The position numbers and the translations under genes were made by a program. Below are positions 40,989-48,530 of a DNA stretch of 56,730 bases, in pieces. Each line of letters starts with the position of its first letter. Within the stretch, counting starts at the first letter, position 1. Source of the stretch: a virus. Location: positions 1 through 56,730 of the IMG/VR virus record IMGVR_UViG_3300022752_000084; one strand, 5' to 3'. The notes beneath the pieces are model-generated. The model worked only from the letters and a program-made list of their open reading frames with translations. It was not told the origin of the DNA and searched no databases.

Positions 40989-42992
40989 CTAGGTTGTGCT
41001 CAGAAGGTAGCCATCAAGACGACACCCTGCTGGACTTGTGCTTGGCGTCCCCACCACAAGCACATAAAGCTCTACTGTTTCGTTGACGGCCAGCTTCAGC
41101 ACTGCGCTTACTGAGCTGCCATACCCGGTCATCAATGGAGTCTTGGAGCGCAGTACGCCGTTTTGATAAAGGGCTACCGTGTTAATTGCGGATGCATCCA
41201 GCTCAACCGAACCGTTGAACTGGTAATAGCCTGGCACAATGGCAGTAAATGTGCTGCTTGCGAATTCACCAAATGAATCCCATGTCTCCGTTCCATCCAG
41301 GATGACTTTTGTCCATGTGATATTTGCCAATGTTTGAACCGTGCTGCCAATCGCTCTGAAGGTTGACGTGTTGTTGAGCGGCCTAGCAAGGAGATACCTA
41401 GTCGGCTTGGTTGTTTCAATGAAGCCGATGTTCTTCAGTGACTGCCCTGATTGGTTATTGACGATGTAACCGGAAGCTCCGCAGTCTGCGTATCCGCCAA
41501 CCACTGAATTGCTTGCGCCGGTGATGTAGTAGGCGGTGTCATAAGCGCCTACCTGGTTAAATGAAAAACAGGCAAAGAAAGCGGCAGACTTGATGGAGTA
41601 GTAATGGTTCTCAATACTGTTATTGGCCACCACCGCCGCTGGAGCATTGCTGGTCAGCTCAACGCCAATTGTGTTTGCACCAGGGGTTCCAGAGTGCACC
41701 AGTGTGTTAGCAGAAATTAGAAAGCTGCCTGTCTGGTTGTTCGGTGCAATTTTGATGTAACTTTGTCCAGTGCCAATGGCGTCCGTGGTGCTTGAAATCA
41801 GCGTGCAACCCAAAACTTTACTTTTGCCAGCGGCTCCTTCCAGGCTAATTCCAGTACTTTTAAATCCTTCTGAATGGCAATTCTGAAAGATTGCATAACC
41901 AGCACTGCTTGAAACTCCACTTCCTTGGACTTGGTAAGCAATTACACCACCATCAGATTTGCAATTAAAGAAATGAGCAAACGGCCCCCTAACATGATAT
42001 GCTGCATAAAGAGGAGCTGATGGATATTGCCCGTTTGGCATATTGACATAACATTGATTAAAGTCCCAAGCATACGAATCAAGATAATCGCTTGGATTAT
42101 CCATGTAAAAGCCGTATTCACGGCAACGCATGACAACTACTCGTTCAAATCTAGACCCACGTGCGTATTGAAAATAAACACCTCGCGTAGCTATATTTTG
42201 TCCATCAAGAAATAAATCATAAAGTCCGTTTTGAAACTCGCCAGCAGGATTTTGTGTTTGGCTAATCATATAAATAGATTGATCTGTAGTTATTGTTGCT
42301 CCGTACCTTGTGGCATTTGGTGCATTTTCAGAAGTCAATCCCCTTAAACCCACGTTGGGTTTTAAAATAATTGGGGAAGTTATATAATAAGTGCCTGCAG
42401 GAAAACAAACATCAGAATAACCGTATCCAGTTGCGGCAGCGTTGATTGCATTATTAATAGCGTTTGTACAATCTACTGCTCCATTAGGATTAGCTCCAAA
42501 ATCTAAAACACTAATAAAATCCTTCAGCTTACTATCAACCGTCCTGGCAACACCGCTTGCGCCAGCTTGCAAAAAATTAAGTTTAGTTGCATTAATAGCT
42601 CCACTTATATTTACATCCGCATCGATTATCGTACCACTAGCAATCATTGTGCTAGTTACAGTTTCAACATCACCTACAGTTACGACATTAAATCCGTTTC
42701 TAGATAAAGTTCCAGATACAACTACACCTGATGCTGCGAACAACTGCCCGGTCATGTAGCCACCGGAGATTGGCACCTTATTTGATGCAGATACTAATCC
42801 CGCGTTACCCGACGCTAGTGCAGTACCTGCTAGAACTAATCCAGCGTTACCCGACGCTAATGCAGTATTTGCTAGAACTAACGCAGCATTACCTGAAGCC
42901 TGTGCTGTTGTATCAGTTCCAGGTACGGTATCTCCGGGAAATAACTGGCTAAAGAAACCACTAGCCAATACAATGGGACTTTGTATAGTCAT
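40989..42992 (-). CDS. Tail fibre/tailspike 3 (pectate-lyase-like), mosaic
   Basis: 667 residues. The shared N-terminal module (about 20-160) contains two extra 14-residue repeats (LANTALASGNAGLV, LAGTALASGNAGLV). From about 160, ISVLDFGANPNGAVDCTNAI begins a beta-helix domain, and the last 110 residues form a C1q-like tip (W..FGEFASSTFTAIVPGYYQ then FNGSV.L). The distal coding region (40989 to about 41900) is clearly richer in GC than the proximal half, which points to a recent module swap. The start overlaps the stop of the upstream gene (TAATG). Confidence 0.85.
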   Translation of the reverse strand: MTIQSPIVLASGFFSQLFPGDTVPGTDTTAQASGNAALVLANTALASGNAGLVLAGTALASGNAGLVSASNKVPISGGYMTGQLFAASGVVVSGTLSRNGFNVVTVGDVETVTSTMIASGTIIDADVNISGAINATKLNFLQAGASGVARTVDSKLKDFISVLDFGANPNGAVDCTNAINNAINAAATGYGYSDVCFPAGTYYITSPIILKPNVGLRGLTSENAPNATRYGATITTDQSIYMISQTQNPAGEFQNGLYDLFLDGQNIATRGVYFQYARGSRFERVVVMRCREYGFYMDNPSDYLDSYAWDFNQCYVNMPNGQYPSAPLYAAYHVRGPFAHFFNCKSDGGVIAYQVQGSGVSSSAGYAIFQNCHSEGFKSTGISLEGAAGKSKVLGCTLISSTTDAIGTGQSYIKIAPNNQTGSFLISANTLVHSGTPGANTIGVELTSNAPAAVVANNSIENHYYSIKSAAFFACFSFNQVGAYDTAYYITGASNSVVGGYADCGASGYIVNNQSGQSLKNIGFIETTKPTRYLLARPLNNTSTFRAIGSTVQTLANITWTKVILDGTETWDSFGEFASSTFTAIVPGYYQFNGSVELDASAINTVALYQNGVLRSKTPLMTGYGSSVSAVLKLAVNETVELYVLVVGTPSTSPAGCRLDGYLLSTT

Positions 42993-43501
42993 TACTGATA
43001 CAGAGCAACAGGTGCATCTATCTCTACTTCAAGCTCAGCGGCACTCAACGCTGTCCCAATCAAAACTAAAGCTTGATACTGATTAGTACCCGAATTTGTA
43101 ACCAATCCAGAGGCTGTAGAGTACCTGGTTATTTGACCAGGGAATTTAGATAAATAGTAGGGCTGCCCAGGAACAAGTGAAGTTTCTGCAGTAATATTTG
43201 CACTGCTGATGGTAGCAGCATCATCAAAGATAACATTAACACCCGAGTTAGTGACAGCTGCTTGCCCGGTTATACCAAACGCCCCATAATTGAAAGATGC
43301 GATTCCGCTTAAAGCACTGGCATTAAACACTTTTAAGCCACTTACATATACCGCTGCTCCTTGAACAAGAGTTTCGCCCGCAACAAATGCTGCAGAACTA
43401 GGTAAAGATGTTACAACTCCCGCGCCATTTACCAAATAAACTTCCTGCGTACCGGAGTTAAAACTCGTGTACCTACGATTAAAAATAGAACGATCAGTCA
43501 T
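42992..43501 (-). CDS. Small virion/adhesin protein, paralogue of 43543
   Basis: 169 residues, beta-rich. Its plan matches the next upstream protein (43543): 'GE.LV.GAAVYVS..', 'IS.......LVPGQPYYLS..PGQITRY....', 'L.GTALS..ELEVEI..PV..'. The pattern (a PGTxYYLS..PGQ core) is common in phage fibre-linked beta-modules. The stop is TAATG-coupled to fibre 3, implying co-expression and maybe use as its adaptor. Confidence 0.6.
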   Translation of the reverse strand: MTDRSIFNRRYTSFNSGTQEVYLVNGAGVVTSLPSSAAFVAGETLVQGAAVYVSGLKVFNASALSGIASFNYGAFGITGQAAVTNSGVNVIFDDAATISSANITAETSLVPGQPYYLSKFPGQITRYSTASGLVTNSGTNQYQALVLIGTALSAAELEVEIDAPVALYQ

Positions 43502-43542
43502 GCGCAGAAATCACGATTCTCCTCACTTAATAATAGCTCAAT

Positions 43543-43926
43543 TTACTTATTAATGAAAACAGGTTGCTGTATCTCAATATGCACCCCAGAAGTAGATATG
43601 GCTGGTCCAAGTTCTGTCAAATACGCACCAGATAACGTAGTGCCTGATAAAGCAGTATAAAACGCTGCATAATCCGCGTAAAGTTGACCTGATGTTAAAG
43701 ATAAGTAGGTTCGAGTTCCAGGAGTTAAACCAGAAAACTGGGTGTATATAGAATCTTTATTTACTAAAACCAAATCCAGGGGAGCTGCCGAATTTAAAGC
43801 CACACCGACACAAATGGATGAATCAAGCGCAACAGCGGATGCTTTTGTTAAAAAACCTACAGAATCGACTCGAACCAAATCTCCTGCTGTAATCGAGGAT
43901 TTTGCTCGGAAGGATACAAGGGACAC
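43543..43926 (-). CDS. Small virion/adhesin protein, paralogue of 42992
   Basis: 127 residues with the same beta-module: 'ITAGDLVRVDSVGFLTKASA', 'FSGLTPGTRTYLSLTSGQLY', 'ALSGTTLSGAYLTELGPAIS..GVHIEIQQPVFI'. It starts 28 bases after the stop of the 40-residue basic protein. Probably a virion decoration or fibre adaptor. Confidence 0.6.
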   Translation of the reverse strand: MSLVSFRAKSSITAGDLVRVDSVGFLTKASAVALDSSICVGVALNSAAPLDLVLVNKDSIYTQFSGLTPGTRTYLSLTSGQLYADYAAFYTALSGTTLSGAYLTELGPAISTSGVHIEIQQPVFINK

Positions 43927-43953
43927 GTAAAAAATTGCGGATTTACTTACAGT

Positions 43954-44076
43954 TTACTTCCCTTGACCACGAAGAAGTTTTTTTCCAGGTTTAGCTTTTG
44001 AATGCTTTCCTTGGCCTTGGGCCGTCCTTTTTGGTTTTGAAACAATTGTCTTTGTTGAATCTTGATTTTTGGCCAT
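43954..44076 (-). CDS. 40-residue basic protein
   Basis: Minus-strand frame from ATG (44074-44076) to TAA (43954-43956). It is Lys/Gly/Gln-rich (AKNQDSTKTIVSKPKRTAQG then ...GKKLLRGQGK). It fits exactly between two virion genes and resembles in style the 28-residue peptide at 5908. Perhaps a packaged DNA-binding peptide. No family recognised. Confidence 0.5.
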   Translation of the reverse strand: MAKNQDSTKTIVSKPKRTAQGQGKHSKAKPGKKLLRGQGK

Positions 44077-44104
44077 TTACAAAAGAACTAGAGAACCCTA
44101 CGTA

Positions 44105-44923
44105 CTATATCGCAGTGGTCCAGGTCGTGCCATCCCAAATACGAAGATCAGGATTAACCGTGTCATACCACAAGCTGCCTAAGCTATCTGGTGCAGGGGC
44201 AGCAGCACCATAAGCGGCGGTAGCATTACGCTGCGCTTCATACCAACCACTGGATGTCGCATCATAAACAAACAAAGACCCGAGCAAAGTATTAAACCAA
44301 AGAGAACCATCTCGAACCGGGGCATTGAGTCCAGTTCCACTTGGCGGATACTGACTGATATTTGCTAAAGCTTCAGCGTTGGTTTGATACCAGTCTGGAG
44401 TAGACACACTGCCGCCACTGGCGTAAACCAACAAACGACCTTGGTTTGTGTCGAACCAAAGGTCTCCTGTGTTATATCCACTAGGAGGGGATCCCGAAAT
44501 GGTGACGGAAGCTCCTCCTCCAGTTTCACTGCCGCTAATGACTACAGAGTTTCCACTATAAGAAACACTAACAGTACCCTTTCCAATAACATGCCCAGAT
44601 ACAGAGTTCTGAAACACATTAGGGTAATTTACGTTAACTACAGAAGTACCTCCACTGGGCGTAACATAAATACCTGAGCCCCCGACTACGCCGGAAAGAA
44701 TTACAACAGCACTAGAAAACAATCCGCTAAGCGTAAAATTTAAATCCTCAATACACTGCACAATCCCTTCAAAATTTGAAGCGTACCCCGATGGGTCAAT
44801 CGTGAAAGAGGAAGTTCCCACACCGGATACCGTATAGAGACATTCTACCAACGCAGAGACAATACCCTCGAAATTCGCGGTATGAAAAGCGTGACGACTA
44901 GGGTAATGCGGACACGCTGGCAT
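44105..44923 (-). CDS. Adhesin with tandem GDLWFDT modules
   Basis: 272 residues. The N-terminus has two similar segments (NFEGIVSALVECLYTVSG, NFEGIVQCIEDLNFTLSG). The C-terminal half contains three tandem modules of the type 'P.SG...GDLWFDT..GRLLVY...W': about 140-180, 190-230 and 240-272 (GSLWFNT, GSLWYDT). Such WF/WY modules are found in phage collar and tail-tip adhesins. A strong AAGGAGGAG lies about 23 bases upstream of the ATG. Confidence 0.7.
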   Translation of the reverse strand: MPACPHYPSRHAFHTANFEGIVSALVECLYTVSGVGTSSFTIDPSGYASNFEGIVQCIEDLNFTLSGLFSSAVVILSGVVGGSGIYVTPSGGTSVVNVNYPNVFQNSVSGHVIGKGTVSVSYSGNSVVISGSETGGGASVTISGSPPSGYNTGDLWFDTNQGRLLVYASGGSVSTPDWYQTNAEALANISQYPPSGTGLNAPVRDGSLWFNTLLGSLFVYDATSSGWYEAQRNATAAYGAAAPAPDSLGSLWYDTVNPDLRIWDGTTWTTAI

Positions 44924-44976
44924 ATTGTGTGTTCCTAAAAAGTCTCCTCCTTACAGTTTAGCTAAATTTCAGTATT

Positions 44977-45147
44977 TTAGAGCCTACCAATATTTGAACG
45001 TTTTGTCCTTTTTGGATGTTGGTAGCTATCTTCCGCCAATTTCCATGCAGGGACATTTAAAACCGCAGCTCGTTTTCGACACTCGCTCCAAAAAGCAGCG
45101 TCAGGATCATCCAGTTCCTTAAGAGTTGCAGGGAGCTCTACAGCCAT
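44977..45147 (-). CDS. Hypothetical 56-residue protein
   Basis: Minus-strand frame from ATG (45145-45147) with AGAGG upstream to TAA (44977-44979). 'LPATLKELDDPDAAFWSECR' then 'KRAAVLNVPAWKLAEDSY' is helical and basic at the end; some phage small proteins look like this, but I cannot name one. First gene of the minus block. Confidence 0.5.
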   Translation of the reverse strand: MAVELPATLKELDDPDAAFWSECRKRAAVLNVPAWKLAEDSYQHPKRTKRSNIGRL

Positions 45148-45525
45148 TGGTGCCTCTAGAGATATGAGGATACCTGTATGTTATCACAAACTTTAAGATT
45201 ATGCCAAGAGTTGACTCATGACGCCCACGTTGTTTACTAACGTCGTTTTATTCATGATTTCCAACAACTACTGCGTTGTGAATCAATATTTACCGCAATT
45301 TGCACCTTGTCTGCAAATTTTAACTTTATTAAAAAAACGTATTAGTATTACTATAAGGCAACTATTAAAGGCGCTAAATAAAACCCGAACTGGGTCTCAA
45401 TAATATAGCTAAGTGAGTTCGAGTGCAGTTTCTGGGCAAAACTCTAAAAAGGAATAGAAATTCTATTTAAAGACAAGCTGGTCGTGCTATTCTCGTATGA
45501 CAATCAAATCACATCACACCACTTT
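45148..45525. other. Intergenic region between divergent blocks
   Basis: 378 bases between the minus-strand adhesin block and the plus-strand regulator block. A TTGACT (45211) with TACTAA about 19 bases later is a weak promoter candidate. A 61-codon plus frame (45218-45403) has no coding character that I can see. An A/C-rich ACATCACACC leader like that at 10303 precedes the next gene. Confidence 0.4.
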
Positions 45526-46218
45526 ATGACACAACAGGCTCTAGTCTCAGTCTTTGGCTTACTAGACCCGCAGGTTTTAGGCCCTAAAACTGATGCGCCA
45601 ATCTTATCTCAATACACCTTAGACTCATTTTACGTCACAGAACACACAGATCGTATTGTCTGCACTTGTAAATGCCTTAGATCGGAGCCCGTTGAAATAA
45701 ACAAAGTTGATCTAGACAAAATCTATAGAATCAACGGCACGTACGCTTGTAATATTTGTTTACGCGAGTGGCGCACTGCTCGGACAACTGCTGAAAAACT
45801 AATAGTCTGGCTGCGGCAAAACAAGTTTGAAATACAAAAAGATAAACACCTGTATCTGTCCAACCAAATATTTAGATTATACGATCCCGATAAAAAACAA
45901 ATGGATCGGCCACGGCGGTTTGTATATAAAACGTACTATGGCGCTGAGCTAACTTCAGAGGACAACATACTAACTAAATGCGGAGATCCGCTTTGCGTAA
46001 ATCCCCTTCATTTGATGGCGGCAGCCAGTCCCGCCACTAAGATAACACCAGAAATCATCCAGGATGTGTCTAATTGGACTCAGAAGAAAACACCGAACAA
46101 AACGATGCAGGAACTTATAGAGCTCAAGTACAAAAAATCAATTTCTTTACGCTCTCTCATAAACATAAAAAACTCGTTGCGTGTATCAACCACAACCGAC
46201 AGCTTTTGTACGTGCTAG
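45526..46218 (+). CDS. HNH-like zinc module plus HTH protein; possible frameshift donor
   Basis: 230 residues from the ATG at 45526 (GTG at 45484 is in frame). It has Cys pairs in the N-terminal half (CTCKC, CNIC), then LTKCGDPLCVNPLHL (about 151-165), the C...C.NP.H HNH-like site, then a helix-turn-helix region (ITPEIIQDVSNW onward). The two-part plan is the same as in the protein at 24587. The zero-frame tail after codon 215 (SLRVSTTTDSFCTC) is short, and a slippery A_AAA_AAC at 46167-46173 could move ribosomes into the -1 frame of the winged-helix gene. Confidence 0.65.
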   Translation: MTQQALVSVFGLLDPQVLGPKTDAPILSQYTLDSFYVTEHTDRIVCTCKCLRSEPVEINKVDLDKIYRINGTYACNICLREWRTARTTAEKLIVWLRQNKFEIQKDKHLYLSNQIFRLYDPDKKQMDRPRRFVYKTYYGAELTSEDNILTKCGDPLCVNPLHLMAAASPATKITPEIIQDVSNWTQKKTPNKTMQELIELKYKKSISLRSLINIKNSLRVSTTTDSFCTC

Positions 46219-46409
46219 TATCGCAAGGACCTCTACCAGCAACACAGCTTGGGGAATTTTTAGGGTGGTCAAAACACAGGATTGCCCGCCAACTCAAACA
46301 ACTGCATCTTTTTGAACTTATCAAAAAAACAAAGTTTGAATCTCATGTCTTATACGCTGTCAACGGTCACCACCTCCATCTCATTCAAGGACTTTTAGAA
46401 AATGATTAA
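46074..46409 (+). CDS. Winged-helix DNA-binding domain (separate gene or -1 frameshift extension)
   Basis: 111 codons open in the -1 frame relative to the previous gene. Only a TTG at 46074 could start it; no ATG precedes the domain. The conserved-looking part starts at KKLVACINHNRQLLYVLVSQ and continues GPLPATQLGEFLGWSKHRIA then RQLKQL, a MarR/ArsR-like winged helix. That part begins exactly at the slippery heptamer. It therefore may be made as a fusion to the HNH-HTH protein rather than alone. It overlaps the next ATG by 8 bases. Confidence 0.55.
   Translation: MDSEENTEQNDAGTYRAQVQKINFFTLSHKHKKLVACINHNRQLLYVLVSQGPLPATQLGEFLGWSKHRIARQLKQLHLFELIKKTKFESHVLYAVNGHHLHLIQGLLEND
46167..46173 (+). 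promoter_or_regulatory. Possible -1 frameshift site A_AAA_AAC
   Basis: A canonical slippery heptamer in the zero frame of the 45526 gene (codons ATA AAA AAC). A -1 slip enters the winged-helix frame. TTGCG (46176) and CGCAA (46221) downstream could form a weak stem. Confidence 0.45.
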
Positions 46410-46821
46410 TTTACAAGAACCCAAAAAACCTCTTTGGGATCCTAAATATATGATCGATAATTTACCTCCTTGGTTATATACAGATAATGAAGAACCTACA
46501 TCGTTAGTTGAATGTGAAGCAAAAGTTAAATCTTTAGAATTTACACTGCAAGACATTGATCTTCAAATTCAGATACGAGAGCTAGAACTCAAAACAGGCA
46601 GTAGCCGCTATGGATCCTCATTTGAGTTTGAAAAGTGGCAAGCGCAAGCACTGAAAGCCAAACAAACGCATTTGTATTTACTTAATGCGTACACCTACTG
46701 GTTTTTACTTAATAAAGAGCCTTCCTCTGAAATAGGAGAACATAAAAATTTTAAAAAATTAATCCGAATTTTGATTGAAGATCCCACGGACATCGTTGAA
46801 CAGTTGACAAAACTACTGTAA
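46402..46821 (+). CDS. Hypothetical coiled-coil protein
   Basis: 139 residues; the ATG overlaps the end of the winged-helix gene. A Trp/Pro-rich start (WDPKYMIDNLPPWLY), then a coiled coil (VECEAKVKSLEFTLQDIDLQ then IQIRELEL), then helices. It belongs to the regulator operon. No family recognised. Confidence 0.55.
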   Translation: MINLQEPKKPLWDPKYMIDNLPPWLYTDNEEPTSLVECEAKVKSLEFTLQDIDLQIQIRELELKTGSSRYGSSFEFEKWQAQALKAKQTHLYLLNAYTYWFLLNKEPSSEIGEHKNFKKLIRILIEDPTDIVEQLTKLL

Positions 46822-46976
46822 ACTCTACGTGCGTTGCTCGGTAAGAAGGGTCCGGCATCGTTATTGGGAGGTGCTAGATTTTTTCATCCTTTCCGTCTAG
46901 CGGTAAGTGCTCGTTATTGCCAGGCGCCTGGTGACTACGCGGCCTCCTCATTTTTTTAACTTCTACAAAACTTACC
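46822..46976 (+). other. Intergenic region with palindrome CCAGGCGCCTGG
   Basis: 155 bases without a gene. A perfect 12-base palindrome (46920-46931) is followed 20 bases later by a T-run, so it might terminate the upstream operon or be an operator for the HTH proteins nearby. GC-rich against its surroundings. Confidence 0.45.
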
Positions 46977-47279
46977 ATGAACTTAAAAGAACTTATCGAA
47001 TGCCTACGCAGCATTGACACCTCATTACAAGTCATTGCAAGCACCCATTCAGGGAACATAACTACAGCATTTGTAAACAAAAAAACAATGGCTGCGAGGA
47101 TGAGCGTCCCTCCCGTAACCATAGATAAATTAATCCATCAGGGTCTTATCTCTGGTGGGGCTTCTGGGTTGGTCGAAGGAAAACACTATTGCAAAATCGA
47201 TCCTACGGAAAACAACACCAACAATTTTTTGTTTGATGCTGTTAAAGTAATGGCAGACGCATGGAACTCTTTCCAGTAA
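46977..47279 (+). CDS. Excisionase-like HTH protein
   Basis: 100 residues. The centre AFVNKKTMAARMSVPPVTID then KLIHQGLISGG...GLVEGKHY is a winged helix of the excisionase/MerR type: 'A.RM.VP..T....I..G.I.G....G.HY'. The N-terminus is a helix. It would bind DNA as a regulator or an excisionase, but no integrase is seen in this window. Confidence 0.55.
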   Translation: MNLKELIECLRSIDTSLQVIASTHSGNITTAFVNKKTMAARMSVPPVTIDKLIHQGLISGGASGLVEGKHYCKIDPTENNTNNFLFDAVKVMADAWNSFQ

Positions 47280-47280
47280 A

Positions 47281-47703
47281 ATGTTCAAATTTCTATCTAA
47301 CCGGACTAAAAAATTCGCCTCTACCTTATTTGGCAAAAGCGAATTTCAGAATCGTATGGCATTGAATACAGTTAAATTAATTTTAAACGACATCGATGTC
47401 CTCTATAAAGAATATCGCACCCACGTTGGACCAGGCGTTTTATTTTTTAACCCAGAATCCCCTAATAAAAGCTCTTATTTAAACGTTAAGCAAATAAAAG
47501 AAGACCTAGCTAGGGCTGAAGAATTTTGCGATGAAGGGACTGCATCCTTTTTAAAAAAAGTGATTTCTATGGCAGAACGCACCAAGTTAAAAGATCCTGT
47601 TGTTGTTATGGTCGAACCAGCACGACTCAGTGTTCATGTTTTGAATATTGAGGAGTCGACAAAACAACTAGAGGAATTAGCGAGTGCCGTTGGCAAATAT
47701 TGA
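47281..47703 (+). CDS. Hypothetical protein
   Basis: 140 residues, one base after the previous stop. Basic N-terminus (FKFLSNRTKKFASTLFGKSE), then mainly helices with one hydrophobic strand (DPVVVMVEPARLSVHVL). It overlaps the start of the Dam-like gene by 20 bases. No family recognised. Confidence 0.55.
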   Translation: MFKFLSNRTKKFASTLFGKSEFQNRMALNTVKLILNDIDVLYKEYRTHVGPGVLFFNPESPNKSSYLNVKQIKEDLARAEEFCDEGTASFLKKVISMAERTKLKDPVVVMVEPARLSVHVLNIEESTKQLEELASAVGKY

Positions 47704-48262
47704 TTTTGTTTCTCCACCAGAAGTAATCGGAACAGTAACGTCTTTTTTTGGAGGGGAAATCGGATTAGATCCGTGTTCAAGCGAATTTGCGAACACTATG
47801 GTTTGTGCAAATCGCTATTTTTCATGGGAACAAAACGGGTTAAAACAAAAGTGGAAATCAAAAAATGTTTATGTATATCCACCCAGAGATTTTTTGACCC
47901 CTATAGAGCAGCCGCCAGACAGTGTGTTGTTTCGTAAAAAACGAAGGTTCACAAAATCTGCACAACGAATTTGGTTAGAAGAATGTGTGAGGCGTTATCA
48001 AAGAAACGAATTTGATGAGGCGATAGTTTTTTTAACGTCTACCGAAGTTGCGCTTCTGGTGACTCAAAAGTTAAACATAGATTTTCCCCTTTGTATTTTA
48101 AAAGAAAGACCCGAACTTTATTTAGATGAGCCTGGTTTGCCAAAGTTAGGTCCTACCAAATGTTTTGGTTTTATCTTATATTTACCTAAACTTATAAATC
48201 CGCAGAAAGCCGTGTTTGAGTTTCGGGAGATGTTTAGTAATATTGGACGTGTGTATTGTTAA
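47684..48262 (+). CDS. Dam-like N6-adenine methyltransferase with YPPR in place of (D/N)PP(Y/F)
   Basis: 192 residues, GTG start with GAGGAA upstream. It follows phage Dam-type enzymes (T1-like): F.SPPEVI.....FFGGEIGLDP, CSSEFANTMVCANRYFSWEQ (D..A...N....RYFT in the family), NGLKQKWKSKNVYVYPPR, then FDEAIVFLTSTEVALLV. The catalytic motif IV expected at 65-68 is YPPR, losing the first Asp/Asn and the aromatic residue that hold the adenine amino group. It is likely inactive or altered, and may instead bind or mask sites. Its 3' end overlaps a convergent gene by 29 bases. Confidence 0.55.
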   Translation: MPLANIDFVSPPEVIGTVTSFFGGEIGLDPCSSEFANTMVCANRYFSWEQNGLKQKWKSKNVYVYPPRDFLTPIEQPPDSVLFRKKRRFTKSAQRIWLEECVRRYQRNEFDEAIVFLTSTEVALLVTQKLNIDFPLCILKERPELYLDEPGLPKLGPTKCFGFILYLPKLINPQKAVFEFREMFSNIGRVYC

Positions 48263-48530
48263 GGGATTCTTTAGTGGCGTAATTGTCGTCTGGTCCGAAA
48301 CCGTCGCCCACACCAAAACCCACGCCGACAGGAGACGCTTTCATTTTTTTACGAGTTCTTTCTTTTGCTAACCTGGATCCTCGTTCCTTTAAACTTTCCT
48401 CCCATATCTCTCCCGCTAATCGAATAGTTCTGATTCCCCTGTATTTATAGTCGTGCTTTGCCTCTGGGGCGTGTGAATGAAAATCTACCTTGCGCTCATG
48501 TAACGAGGGCCTTATTTCATAATCAGACAT
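48234..48530 (-). CDS. Hypothetical basic protein with IRLAGEI motif
   Basis: 98 residues, basic and polar, with RTIRLAGEIWEES near the centre and a Gly-rich tail (VGVGFGVGDGFG). The IRLAGEI phrase also starts the 90-residue protein at 50711, so the two may share a virion-targeting tag or a common origin. Its start overlaps the upstream gene by 8 bases. No family recognised. Confidence 0.5.
   Translation of the reverse strand: MSDYEIRPSLHERKVDFHSHAPEAKHDYKYRGIRTIRLAGEIWEESLKERGSRLAKERTRKKMKASPVGVGFGVGDGFGPDDNYATKESLNNTHVQYY

Noticed and set aside
45218-45403. 61-codon plus-strand frame in the divergent intergenic region
   Set aside because: No Shine-Dalgarno, no coupling and an irregular hydrophobic/basic composition; kept only as part of the intergenic description.
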